Shown here: one piece after another, positions 29,299-37,364 of the stretch
Layout: every line of letters begins with the position of its first letter
Numbering within the stretch: position 1 is the stretch's first letter
Source of the DNA: Chitinophaga sp. Cy-1792
Lineage (GTDB): Bacteria; Bacteroidota; Bacteroidia; Chitinophagales; Chitinophagaceae
Direction of reading: 5' to 3'
Assembly: GCF_011752935.1 (NCBI RefSeq)
Contig: NZ_VWWO01000003.1
Location: 620,001-684,000 of the forward strand
Length of the DNA: 64,000 nucleotides
Position numbers and translations under genes: made by a program
The notes under the pieces: generated by a model
What the model saw: only the letters and a program-made list of their open reading frames with translations
The model's database searches: none
What the model was told of the DNA's origin: nothing

Positions 29299-30264
29299 TT
29301 AGAATAATCCTCCTTTTCTCAAGGTTACTTTACCAGCACCGATTTTGAAACCGTTGTGATAAATTTCAACTGCATAATCGCCAGGTTTGAAATCAGAGTT
29401 CTGTTTCCAATCCATAGATACCGGCAGTTTCTGACCTTGTACGTAAGGAACAGTTTTCTTAACGGTGTAGAGTTTTTCAGTACCATCTTCCAGGGTGAAT
29501 CTACCTGAACCCAGTGCTTCAACGGCCAGTGGAGAACCATCAGGAGCAGAAATTGCTACATAGATCTCTTTGTCGCCGGTAGGAGCAATTCTGTTATCAT
29601 CCAGATCAAATTCTACGCGCATTACATCAGCTTTTTTCGCTTTGGTAGTAGCTACTTCTTTGCCGTTATTTTTTACGCGGATAGGTTCCAGTCTGATATT
29701 GGAAGCATGTAAAACAGAACCCAGGTCTACTTTCTTACCTAAACTATCTTTTACTGTACTTACAGAATCTCTTTCTTTGCGCGCTACATCTCTTTCGCCA
29801 GCCAGTACAATTTTCTCTCCTTCCAGGCGCTCAATTGTTTGCTGATAACCTTCAATGTTGGATTTCAGCTGTTCGATCAGACGGCGTGCTTCAGCCAGTT
29901 CAGCTGCAGTAGCATTTTTCTTGGTAAGGATGCTGGAAATCCTGGCTTTCATATCCTGGATCTCTTTATCTTTTGTTTTTACCAGGCTATCCATACGGGT
30001 GTTCTGGCTGATCAGGTCATCCAGACGTGCGTTGGCTGCATTATACTCCTGTTGTAACGCGTCGCGGGAAGTTGATATGGAATCGATCTGTGTTTTCTGG
30101 GCAGTTACAATTTCGTTAGATTTGTTTTTATCTAAGAACATGTATATCCAGGTGCCTACAAGAGCAGCTATCAGTATACCATAGATTAATACATTCCGAC
30201 TGCTGCGGGGTTTTTCTGGCCCGGGAGATCCCGGTGCAGGCGTGTTAAAAGTGTTCTCCGTCAT
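29299..30264 (-). CDS. Membrane-anchored coiled-coil protein of unknown function
   Basis: The 321-residue product has a proline-rich N-terminus (NTPAPGSPGPEKP), one membrane segment (VLIYGILIAALVGTWIYMFL, about 25-44), a long coiled coil (about 50-175, heptads with Leu/Ile/Ala and many Lys/Glu) and a C-terminal beta-rich domain (about 200-321). The last part, including PVSMDWKQNSDFKPGDYAVE and FKIGAGKVTLRK, looks like an Ig-like or carbohydrate-type sandwich. The layout suggests an inner-membrane protein reaching into the periplasm. No family name can be given with confidence. It has its own -7 element at 30319-30312 and a terminator. Confidence 0.82.
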   Translation of the reverse strand: MTENTFNTPAPGSPGPEKPRSSRNVLIYGILIAALVGTWIYMFLDKNKSNEIVTAQKTQIDSISTSRDALQQEYNAANARLDDLISQNTRMDSLVKTKDKEIQDMKARISSILTKKNATAAELAEARRLIEQLKSNIEGYQQTIERLEGEKIVLAGERDVARKERDSVSTVKDSLGKKVDLGSVLHASNIRLEPIRVKNNGKEVATTKAKKADVMRVEFDLDDNRIAPTGDKEIYVAISAPDGSPLAVEALGSGRFTLEDGTEKLYTVKKTVPYVQGQKLPVSMDWKQNSDFKPGDYAVEIYHNGFKIGAGKVTLRKGGLF

Positions 30265-30311
30265 AGTTGTTTGTTTTATGTTTATGTGTTATATGGTTAA
30301 AAATCGTTATT

Positions 30312-30319
30312 CAAAAGTA
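30312..30319 (-). promoter_or_regulatory. -7 element of the coiled-coil protein gene
   Basis: TACTTTTG on the minus strand, about 45 nt before the ATG at 30264; no good TTG at the expected distance. Confidence 0.5.
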
Positions 30320-30365
30320 GGCATTAAATTTATTAAATTCTAAAGTTAAAACACCCTTCTAAATA

Positions 30366-31091
30366 GTGTTACCAAACATTGGACTCGATCAGTTATTGCT
30401 CCTGGATATAGAAACAACGCCTGCCACGGCGGCTTTGGAGGAGCTTCCCGGGAATTTGCAGGAGCTCTGGCGGGAGAAAAATACAAAAATTGCGCCAGTT
30501 TCAGAAAATGAAGCGGAGGCCTATGCCGATAAAGCGGGGATCTTCGCCGAATTCGGGAGAATCGTTTGTATATCAGTAGGTTTCTTCCACCTGGAAAATG
30601 GCAGATATCAGCTCAGGCTAAAATCATTCGCCAGCGAAGATGAAGTAATACTGCTGAATAATTTCTTTGACCTTGTCCTCCGCTTCAAGGAAAAGGTACC
30701 CAGCTTCCAGTTTGGTGGCCACAATATCCGCGAATTCGATATTCCGTTTATTTGCCGCCGTTCTGTAATACAACAGTTATCTTTGCCGCAATCATTACAA
30801 CTGCACGGCATGAAGCCATGGGAAGTTCCGGTAGTGGATACCCTCCATATGTGGCGCTTCGGCGACTTCAAACACTATACTTCCCTGAAACTGCTCACCG
30901 CCGTGATGGGCATCGATACTCCCAAAGATGATATCGATGGAAGTATGGTAGGCAAAGTCTTCTGGGAAACCAAAGACCTCGAACGTATCGCCACCTATTG
31001 CCAGAAAGACGTGCTGGCAGTAGCCCAGCTGTTGCTGCGCTTCAAACGACTGCCGCTGCTGCTGCCCGAGGATGTGGTGGTTATCAAGTAA
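30366..31091 (+). CDS. Predicted 3'-5' exonuclease, PolB-like (RNase H fold)
   Basis: This encodes 241 residues from a GTG start. DEDD-type exonuclease motifs are visible: DIET (exo I, about residues 15-18), GHNIREFDIPFICRR (exo II, around residue 120) and YCQKDVLAVAQL (exo III, near residue 217). These match the PolB-like exonuclease family that occurs as a stand-alone protein in Bacteroidota. It would trim DNA 3' ends. It sits 21 bp upstream of holA, the delta subunit of the replicative polymerase, which supports a replication or repair role; the link is contextual. Confidence 0.88.
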   Translation: MLPNIGLDQLLLLDIETTPATAALEELPGNLQELWREKNTKIAPVSENEAEAYADKAGIFAEFGRIVCISVGFFHLENGRYQLRLKSFASEDEVILLNNFFDLVLRFKEKVPSFQFGGHNIREFDIPFICRRSVIQQLSLPQSLQLHGMKPWEVPVVDTLHMWRFGDFKHYTSLKLLTAVMGIDTPKDDIDGSMVGKVFWETKDLERIATYCQKDVLAVAQLLLRFKRLPLLLPEDVVVIK

Positions 31092-31112
31092 TGCTAACTG
31101 ACAGTATCAAAC

Positions 31113-32108
31113 ATGGAATATCAGGATATAATTAAAGACTGGAAACAAGGCAAGTTTAAGGCGCTCTACTGGCTGGAAGGCGATGAGGATTTCTTCATCG
31201 ACCAGGTGGTCAATCATGCCGAACAACATCTGCTGACGGAAGCTGAAAAAGGTTTCAACCTCACTGTGCTGTATGGAAAAGATACCGACTGGAGTACGGT
31301 AATCAATACCTGCCGCCGCTATCCCATGTTTGCAGAACGTCAGGTGGTGGTCCTGAAAGAGGCGCAGGCGATGCGCGACCTCCTCAAACTGGAAACCTAC
31401 ATCGATAATCCCCTTTCCACTACTGTATTTGTAGTAGCCCATAAACAGGGAAAAATCGATGGCCGCAGTAAAATGGCCAAGCTGATCAAGGAAAAAGGTG
31501 TACTGCTGTCTACCAAAAAACTCTACGATAACCAGCTCCCTGCCTGGGCGGAAGCCTATGTCAGCGGCCGCGGACTATCAATCTCCCAGAAAGCAGCGAT
31601 TCTCCTCGTAGACCACATCGGCAACGACCTTTCCCGTATCGCCAACGAAATCGATAAACTGCTGGTCAATCTGCCGGAGAAGAAAAAAATCGATGAGAGC
31701 GATATCGAAAAATATGTGGGCATCTCCAAAGAATACAATGTATTTGAACTGCAAAATGCCCTCGGACAAAAGAACACATCAAAAGTATATAAGATCATCC
31801 AGTACTTCGGTGCCAATCCCAAAGCGGCTCCCATGCAGATGACGCTGCCGGCACTTTATAACTATTTCGCCAAAATGAACCTGGTATTCAGTGTGAAAGG
31901 TGGCGAAAAAGAGATTGCTGCTGCACTGGGCGTCCATCCCTTCTTTGTAAAGGATTATATCGCTGCAGCCCGTAACTATGGCCCGGAAGGCACTGAAAGA
32001 GCCATATTGCTGCTACAGCATTATAACCTCCGTAGTATTGGTATTAATGATAGTGGGGTAGAAGACGGGGAGTTGCTGAAAGAATTGATGTTTAAGATAA
32101 TGGCATAG
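31113..32108 (+). CDS. holA: DNA polymerase III subunit delta
   Basis: The 331-residue protein matches the delta subunit of the clamp loader, which opens the beta clamp. The start (LYWLEGDEDFFIDQVV), the FAERQVVVLKEAQ block and the C-terminal collar region (NVFELQNALGQKNTSKVYKI) are recognisable. Delta lacks a functional ATP site, and no Walker A is seen here. It is co-transcribed with the PolB-like exonuclease and followed by a probable terminator at 32140-32170. Confidence 0.93.
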   Translation: MEYQDIIKDWKQGKFKALYWLEGDEDFFIDQVVNHAEQHLLTEAEKGFNLTVLYGKDTDWSTVINTCRRYPMFAERQVVVLKEAQAMRDLLKLETYIDNPLSTTVFVVAHKQGKIDGRSKMAKLIKEKGVLLSTKKLYDNQLPAWAEAYVSGRGLSISQKAAILLVDHIGNDLSRIANEIDKLLVNLPEKKKIDESDIEKYVGISKEYNVFELQNALGQKNTSKVYKIIQYFGANPKAAPMQMTLPALYNYFAKMNLVFSVKGGEKEIAAALGVHPFFVKDYIAAARNYGPEGTERAILLLQHYNLRSIGINDSGVEDGELLKELMFKIMA

Positions 32109-32139
32109 CTTCGCTGCTGTGCTGATATACATATCAACA

Positions 32140-32170
32140 AAGGAGAGGCTGACAGGTCTCTCTTTTTTTT
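32140..32170 (+). terminator. Probable holA terminator
   Basis: AGGAGAG and CTCTCTT can pair (with one wobble) around a 10-nt loop, followed by a run of eight T. Confidence 0.55.
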
Positions 32171-32202
32171 ATACACTACAGATGTATTTTGTTATTAATA
32201 TA

Positions 32203-32210
32203 TATATTTG
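32203..32210 (+). promoter_or_regulatory. -7 element of the secreted protein gene at 32233
   Basis: TATATTTG followed by CAG, 22 nt before the ATG at 32233. TTG at 32189-32191 is too close to be the -33 box. Confidence 0.55.
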
Positions 32211-32232
32211 CAGATACATACCTTGTTATCCT

Positions 32233-32826
32233 ATGAAAAGTATTCTGCTGTCAATTAGCTTCCTCCTGCTATCTGTACTGACTTATTCCCAGAAAACTGC
32301 CACGAAGCCAAAACCAAAGGTTGTCGCGGAACCACAACCTACCTATGTTTCAGAAAACGAACAAAGGGTAGCAGATAGTCATTACAATGGGACCCGGCTT
32401 GAAATTTCCGAATTGCTTGTTCAGCCCACCATGGAAATTGACGATGCACCTGGTCTTGAGAAAGGGTTGATTAAATATCACCGCGAATTTATCAAACTCT
32501 GTTCCTACACCGGATTCGTACCGTGTATACGTGGTTGCAAATACAGTATGAAAATTGATACCACCGCCAGTTTCATGGGCTTTTCAGCTGCGGGAACTGC
32601 TTATACACAGGAATACATTCAACTGTTGTATGAGCATTTCAGACCAACACCCGGAAAGGCAATGTTAAGAGGGCAGAAGGTAGACGTAGCATATAATTTT
32701 CCACTTTATATAAAAATTACCGAAACGAAAATTTCGGATGAAAAATCAAAATTCCATGTGAATTATACACTGACGGAAGAGGGTACACCATTCATTTCGC
32801 TGGATTTTTTTAATACAGATAAGTAG
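32233..32826 (+). CDS. Secreted protein of unknown function
   Basis: From the ATG at 32233 the product is 197 residues with a clear signal peptide (MKSILLSISFLLLSVLTYSQ). The frame is open to 32119, but the promoter element at 32203-32210 lies inside that extension. The mature part contains two cysteines close together (FVPCIRGCKY) and a beta-rich second half. A possible resemblance to TonB C-terminal-like repeats (FIKLCSYTGFVP, ISLDFFNTDK) is too weak to call. It is a single-gene unit between two terminators. Confidence 0.78.
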   Translation: MKSILLSISFLLLSVLTYSQKTATKPKPKVVAEPQPTYVSENEQRVADSHYNGTRLEISELLVQPTMEIDDAPGLEKGLIKYHREFIKLCSYTGFVPCIRGCKYSMKIDTTASFMGFSAAGTAYTQEYIQLLYEHFRPTPGKAMLRGQKVDVAYNFPLYIKITETKISDEKSKFHVNYTLTEEGTPFISLDFFNTDK

Positions 32827-32833
32827 AAAAAAT

Positions 32834-32882
32834 AAAAAGGAAAAAGCCGTGTCTACTCAGTAGACACGGCTTTTTCCTTTTT
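32834..32882. terminator. Long bidirectional terminator
   Basis: Perfect 22-bp stem (32834-32855 with 32861-32882) with A/T flanks, between the secreted protein gene and the convergent ribF. Confidence 0.94.
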
Positions 32883-32896
32883 AATCCTGCAATTAA

Positions 32897-33832
32897 TTAT
32901 CTCGCAAGGATCTCCTTTGCCTTCTCCGCATCTGCGGCAATCTGTTTTACCAGGTCGTCGATATTATCGAATTTCTGGTTGGCGCGGATATATTCTTCAT
33001 AATAGACGGTCAGCGTCTGCCCGTATATCTCTCTGTTAAAATCAAAAATATGAACTTCCAGCCGTAGGTCGGTGCCATTGAAAGTAGGACGGGTGCCTAT
33101 GCTCATCACCGCCGGAATAGTTACCCAGTGGCGGTTTAAGGATACCTGTACGGCATAGATGCCTTCGGCAGGGATAAGCTTACGCTCATCGGCGAGTTTG
33201 AGGTTGGCCGTCGGGAAACCCAACTGACGCCCCATCTTATCGCCATGCACTACGGTGCCGGTCATGAAATAGCGGTAGCCAAGCAGCTGGTTAGCCAGTT
33301 GAATATCGCCATCCTGCAGACTTTTACGGATTTTGGTAGAACTTACCGTGAGGTCATGTACCACCTGCTGGGGAATTTCCACCAGCTTAAAACCATATTT
33401 GCTTTGCTCTGCTTCCAGCAGTTCCAGTCCGCCTTCGCGGTTATGACCAAAACGATGGTCGTAGCCAATAATGATGGTATGTGGATGGAAACGGGCAATG
33501 AGGAAGTCTTCCAGGTAGGCCCGGGCAGAGAGTTCGGAGAATGCCTTGGTAAAAGGAACTACTACCAGGTGGTCTATCCCCTGTTTCTCCAGCAATGCTA
33601 TCTTTTCAGGAAGTGTGGTTAAGAGCTTTACTGAGCCTGGGTTTGCGCCCAATACCTCACGTGGGTGTGGGTCAAAGGTAACAATGACGGTTTCTCCGTT
33701 GCAACTGGCAGCGGCCTGCTCCAGCTGCTGCAGGATAAAACGATGGCCGGAATGAACGCCATCAAAAGTACCTATGGTAACAACCGCATTACGGAATTCT
33801 GGTAAGTGATCTAAGTCCCTGTGAACCTGCAT
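32897..33832 (-). CDS. ribF: Bifunctional riboflavin kinase/FAD synthetase
   Basis: The 311-residue enzyme makes FMN and then FAD. The N-terminal adenylyltransferase half shows TIGTFDGVHSGHRFIL (nucleotide-binding, about residues 21-36) and GYDHRFGHNREGGLE (about 120-134), and the C-terminal kinase half shows GTVVHGDKMGRQLGFPTANL (about 192-211). It is divergent from purM. The predicted leader from the -7 element at 33869-33862 is only about 25 nt, too short for an FMN riboswitch. Confidence 0.97.
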   Translation of the reverse strand: MQVHRDLDHLPEFRNAVVTIGTFDGVHSGHRFILQQLEQAAASCNGETVIVTFDPHPREVLGANPGSVKLLTTLPEKIALLEKQGIDHLVVVPFTKAFSELSARAYLEDFLIARFHPHTIIIGYDHRFGHNREGGLELLEAEQSKYGFKLVEIPQQVVHDLTVSSTKIRKSLQDGDIQLANQLLGYRYFMTGTVVHGDKMGRQLGFPTANLKLADERKLIPAEGIYAVQVSLNRHWVTIPAVMSIGTRPTFNGTDLRLEVHIFDFNREIYGQTLTVYYEEYIRANQKFDNIDDLVKQIAADAEKAKEILAR

Positions 33833-33861
33833 ATAATTCTATAACAATCAAAAACGCCATG

Positions 33862-33869
33862 CAAATCTA
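33862..33869 (-). promoter_or_regulatory. -7 element of ribF
   Basis: TAGATTTG on the minus strand, followed by C; no TTG at the expected distance. Confidence 0.55.
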
Positions 33870-33902
33870 ACACATTCATCGGGCATTCTGCGCGGAATCT
33901 GT

Positions 33903-33910
33903 TACTTTTG
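33903..33910 (+). promoter_or_regulatory. -7 element of purM
   Basis: TACTTTTG followed by CAG, 51 nt before the GTG start codon; back to back with the ribF element. The TTG box is not evident. Confidence 0.55.
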
Positions 33911-33961
33911 CAGCCGGAAGCTATTTCTACTATCTCTAAATTACTAAATCTCTAATTCCAG

Positions 33962-35140
33962 GTGGATCAGAATATTTACGCCAAACGTGGTGTTTCCGCA
34001 GGCAAGGAAGATGTGCACAACGCCATTAAGAACATTGACAAGGGGCTGTTCCCGAAAGCATTCTGTAAAATAGTACCGGATATTTTGGGCGGCGATGAAG
34101 CATACTGCAATATCATGCATGCAGACGGAGCCGGAACAAAGTCTTCACTGGCTTATGTGTACTGGAAAGAAACCGGCGACCTCAGCGTATGGAAAGGTAT
34201 CGCACAGGATGCCATCATCATGAACATGGACGACCTGCTCTGCGTAGGCGCTACGGATAATATTCTGCTTTCTTCCACTATTGGCCGTAACAAACAACTG
34301 TTACCGGGAGAAGTAATTGCTGCTATCATCAACGGTACAGAAGATATCCTGGCTGAACTCCGTAACCACGGCATCAGCATCTATTCTACCGGCGGTGAAA
34401 CTGCTGATGTGGGCGACCTGGTTCGTACCATCATCGTGGATTCTACCGTTACCTGCCGTATGAAACGTGAAGATGTGATCTCCAACGATCGTATTCAGGC
34501 AGGAGATGTGGTGGTAGGACTGGCATCTTATGGCCAGGCTTCCTACGAAAGCGGCTATAATGGCGGTATGGGCAGCAATGGCCTGACCAGTGCCCGTCAT
34601 GACGTGTTTAATAAAGCAATTGCAGAGAAATATGCAGAGAGCTTTGATCCGGGAATTCCATATGAACTGGTTTTCAGCGGTAACAAGTCTTTGACAGATA
34701 AAATCGATATTCCTGGCTTCGGACAGGTGGATGCGGGCAAACTGGTATTATCTCCAACCCGTACCTATGCGCCTGTTATCAAGAAAGTGCTGGAGCAGTT
34801 CCGCCCGCAGATCCATGGTATGGTACATTGCAGCGGTGGTGCACAAACCAAGGTCCTGCATTTCATCGAAAAACTCCATGTAATTAAGGATAATCTTTTC
34901 CCGGTACCTCCGCTGTTTACCCTAATACAGGAGCAGTCAGGCACTTCCTGGAAAGAAATGTACCAGGTATTCAATATGGGACATCGTATGGAATTGTATG
35001 TGCCGGAAGCTATTGCCGCAGATATCATTAATATCTCCAAAAGCTTTAATATTGATGCGCAGATTATCGGCAGGGTAGAAGCTGCTGAACAGAAACAAGT
35101 AACGGTTAAAGCGCCTGCGGGTACTTTCGTTTATAATTAA
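33962..35140 (+). CDS. purM: Phosphoribosylformylglycinamidine cyclo-ligase (AIR synthase)
   Basis: The 392-residue product starts at GTG; no in-frame ATG lies nearby, and the N-terminus DQNIYAKRGVSAGKEDVHNAI is the usual beginning of the Bacteroidota form. It closes FGAM to AIR in purine synthesis, using ATP. Recognisable blocks include HADGAGTKSSLAY, MNMDDLLCVGA, GGETADVGDLVRTI and FNMGHRMELYVPE. It is longer than E. coli PurM (345), as is typical for this lineage. A bracketing terminator follows at 35164-35195. Confidence 0.93.
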   Translation: MDQNIYAKRGVSAGKEDVHNAIKNIDKGLFPKAFCKIVPDILGGDEAYCNIMHADGAGTKSSLAYVYWKETGDLSVWKGIAQDAIIMNMDDLLCVGATDNILLSSTIGRNKQLLPGEVIAAIINGTEDILAELRNHGISIYSTGGETADVGDLVRTIIVDSTVTCRMKREDVISNDRIQAGDVVVGLASYGQASYESGYNGGMGSNGLTSARHDVFNKAIAEKYAESFDPGIPYELVFSGNKSLTDKIDIPGFGQVDAGKLVLSPTRTYAPVIKKVLEQFRPQIHGMVHCSGGAQTKVLHFIEKLHVIKDNLFPVPPLFTLIQEQSGTSWKEMYQVFNMGHRMELYVPEAIAADIINISKSFNIDAQIIGRVEAAEQKQVTVKAPAGTFVYN

Positions 35141-35163
35141 GTTGTGTTGTTTTAAAAAAGTCG

Positions 35164-35195
35164 AAGGCCGTCTCTAAATAGAGGCGGCCTTTTGT
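35164..35195. terminator. Intrinsic terminator between purM and the convergent M56 gene
   Basis: Arms 35164-35175 and 35180-35191 (12 bp, one wobble) with TTTT following on the plus strand. Confidence 0.88.
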
Positions 35196-35240
35196 TTAGT
35201 GTTGTCTACTTGTTATAATTAAACCGACTTAAATCCAGTG

Positions 35241-36863
35241 TTATTGCTTTAAGGAAAAACGCACAGGCAGGTTAAACTGCACGGCCACGTTTTTGCCTTC
35301 ATGTTTGCCTGGGATCCAGGCTGGCATGGCCTTAACCATCCGGATAGCTTCTTCTTCCAGGCCACCGCCTTTTTTATTTCCTACTGATTTGATGTCTTTC
35401 ACTTTCCCCTGAGCATCTACTACAAACTGCAGGAATACCGTTCCGCTGATCTTTTTTTCTATTGCCTCTTTCGGGTATTTGATGTTTTGGGCCATATATT
35501 TATTCAGTGCTTCATCTCCACCGGGGAAGGAGGGCGGTGTTTGTACGAACGTGTAAACCTGTTCCTGCTTGCCGGGAAGAGGAGGATCATCCTGGAGAAC
35601 AAACCTTATTGGCAATGAGGCAGGGGATGGCATTCTGGAACCATGGCCGATAGCGGGATTCCAGTGTGGCATTGCTTTTATTACGCGTATGGCTTCTTCT
35701 TCCAGGCCACCACCCAGTTTAGGTTTGTTGGCAATTAATATATTGCTGAGGGAGCCATCCATTTCTACTATAAACGCTACCTCAACAGTACCTTGTATCC
35801 CTTTCTCCTGTGCTTCCCGTGGATAGCGGACGTTTTTTGCCAGGAATTGGCTTAGCGCTGCTTCTCCGCCCGGGAAAGATGGCCGTTTCTCAGGTGAAAA
35901 AGAAGAATTCTTCGCAGTTTTTTTGCTGCTATCGGTGGACTCTGTATTGCCGGCGGTAGCTTCCGGGGCAGAGGTTACCGATGCAAGGCGGTCGAATGGT
36001 GCCGGGTTGGCAGCTGCCACGAAGGCAAAAGAACAGAAAATGAGGGCGGATACAGGTAATACCATGATCCTGCGCAGGTAGCTGAACCTGTCTTTTTGGA
36101 ATGATGTAAGCATAATAATTCGTCTTTTGATTGGCGGAAAGAGAAAGTCATTACTTATTGTAAATTCCCTGCTCTGAAATACTGATTGTAAAATGGTTTC
36201 AGCATAGTCAGCTACTTCTTTGCCGGCAGCATGTTTATCGGCGATAAATTCATGTACCAGCGAAAGTTCTTTACTGGTGAGGAAAAAGAAGGGGTTGACC
36301 CAGCCGAGGGCGCTGATGGTATGCATGTAGAGTTTATCCAGCGTATGCTTTTGCCGTACGTGCACGATTTCATGTTGCAGCATTTGCCGGCCTTTCTGGT
36401 CGTCCAGTTGTAGCTGGCTGCTCCAGAAAATATAGGAAAGGAAGGAGAAGGGGCTTCCCGGCTTATTCAGGGTGATAAGGGTATAGTCTGCTGTTGCCGT
36501 AGCAGTGTTTCTTTTGGCCAGTCTTACGATACGCAGGGAGGTAAACAGCAGCTTTGCCAGCAGGAAAAAGGCTACCAGTGAATAGATGGCGGTGAGTACC
36601 TGTGGCAGCGTGAAGGCTGGTTGCCGGCTGGCGATCTTTTCCTGTATCGTTACTACCTGGTAAGTATAGGCATATACGATAGAGGAAGATGTTTCCCTGG
36701 GTAGCGGAATTTTCAGCAGGGGAATGATCAGCGATACCAGCGGCAGTAGCAGGAGATAGTACCGGTTCCATTCATGGAAGCGTTTGTTGCGGAGGGCTAA
36801 CATGTAATATCCGAACAGGAGCCCTGAGCAAAGGATTACTTTAGAGCAATAGGCCAGGATCAT
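35241..36863 (-). CDS. BlaR1/MecR1-like M56 metalloprotease sensor with two TonB C-terminal domains
   Basis: The 540-residue protein has four membrane segments (about 5-23, 36-50, 88-108 and 266-286). A zinc protease site H164-E165-x-x-H168 (QHEIVHVRQ) and the downstream HEFIADKHA lie in the cytoplasmic loop, as in BlaR1. Where classical BlaR1 carries a penicillin-binding sensor, this protein has two TonB C-terminal-like domains (about 325-425 and 445-540), each with PSFPGG, YPxEA, GTV and AMPxWxPxxxxG features. It should cleave or inactivate the BlaI repressor encoded upstream, whose stop codon overlaps its start by 4 bp. What the TonB domains sense is unknown. Confidence 0.92.
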   Translation of the reverse strand: MILAYCSKVILCSGLLFGYYMLALRNKRFHEWNRYYLLLLPLVSLIIPLLKIPLPRETSSSIVYAYTYQVVTIQEKIASRQPAFTLPQVLTAIYSLVAFFLLAKLLFTSLRIVRLAKRNTATATADYTLITLNKPGSPFSFLSYIFWSSQLQLDDQKGRQMLQHEIVHVRQKHTLDKLYMHTISALGWVNPFFFLTSKELSLVHEFIADKHAAGKEVADYAETILQSVFQSREFTISNDFLFPPIKRRIIMLTSFQKDRFSYLRRIMVLPVSALIFCSFAFVAAANPAPFDRLASVTSAPEATAGNTESTDSSKKTAKNSSFSPEKRPSFPGGEAALSQFLAKNVRYPREAQEKGIQGTVEVAFIVEMDGSLSNILIANKPKLGGGLEEEAIRVIKAMPHWNPAIGHGSRMPSPASLPIRFVLQDDPPLPGKQEQVYTFVQTPPSFPGGDEALNKYMAQNIKYPKEAIEKKISGTVFLQFVVDAQGKVKDIKSVGNKKGGGLEEEAIRMVKAMPAWIPGKHEGKNVAVQFNLPVRFSLKQ

Positions 36864-37231
36864 TTGGTTGGATTTTGGTTGTCCTTGATTTTTTGGATCA
36901 GATTTTCCAGTTCATTTACGCTCATTTCTTTTTCTTTTACGAAGAAGGATACCAGGTTGGAAAAGGAGCCTTCAAAGTAGCCTTTTACCAGGCTGCTGAC
37001 GGTTTTGTGGCTATATTCTTCTTTGGAGATAAGGGCCGAGTACTGGTGGGCTTTACCGAAGGCTTTAAAGTCGATGTAACCTTTGTCTATGAGAATTTTG
37101 ATGAGCGTGGAGGCGGTGTTGTAATGCGGCTTTGGTTCCGGCATGGCTTCGATGATATCTTTCACGAATGCCGGCCCTGTTTGCCATAATGCCTGCATGA
37201 TCTGTTCTTCTGCTTTGGTCAGTGGTTTCAT
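36860..37231 (-). CDS. BlaI/MecI/CopY-family transcriptional repressor
   Basis: The 123-residue winged-helix protein has the family pattern: LTKAEEQIMQALWQTGPAFV at the start, PHYNTASTLIKILIDKGYI in the recognition helix and wing region, and a C-terminal dimerisation helix (SNLVSFFVKEKEMSVNELEN) where the cognate protease cuts in BlaI. It overlaps the M56 sensor gene by 4 bp, so the two are translationally coupled. Three identical-type palindromes lie in and behind its own promoter (37262-37317), showing autorepression. The physiological signal is unknown. Confidence 0.95.
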   Translation of the reverse strand: MKPLTKAEEQIMQALWQTGPAFVKDIIEAMPEPKPHYNTASTLIKILIDKGYIDFKAFGKAHQYSALISKEEYSHKTVSSLVKGYFEGSFSNLVSFFVKEKEMSVNELENLIQKIKDNQNPTK

Positions 37232-37252
37232 AACTCAATTTCTTTGTTGAAA

Positions 37253-37283
37253 TAAAGCTATAACTAAAAAATTAGTTTACCAA
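37253..37283 (-). promoter_or_regulatory. Promoter of the BlaI-M56 operon
   Basis: On the minus strand TTG (37283-37281), 20 bp, TAGCTTTA (37260-37253), one base off consensus at the last position. The first palindrome fills the spacer and the second overlaps the TTG. Confidence 0.78.
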
Positions 37284-37317
37284 CTAAATCTTTAGTTTTT
37301 TGACTAAATTTTTAGTT
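37262..37317. promoter_or_regulatory. Three helically phased BlaI operators
   Basis: 16-bp palindromes start at 37262, 37282 and 37302, exactly 20 bp apart: AACTAA-AAAA-TTAGTT, AACTAA-ATCT-TTAGTT and GACTAA-ATTT-TTAGTT. The first two have perfect 6-bp arms and the third differs at one outer base. BlaI/MecI-type repressors bind short palindromes as dimers; the spacing of about two helical turns puts all sites on one DNA face and suits cooperative binding. Confidence 0.85.
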
Positions 37318-37333
37318 GGAGGGGCTGTGATAT

Positions 37334-37364
37334 AAAAAAAGCAGCCGGCTGGCTGCTTTTTTTT
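37334..37364 (-). terminator. Intrinsic terminator of the secreted TonB-domain protein gene
   Basis: GCAGCC (37341-37346) pairs with GGCTGC (37351-37356), extended by A7/T8 flanks; it touches the stop codon of the minus-strand gene. Confidence 0.88.

Noticed and set aside
33833..33961. FMN or purine riboswitch in front of ribF or purM
   Set aside because: Predicted leaders are about 25 and 45 nt and show none of the conserved riboswitch elements.
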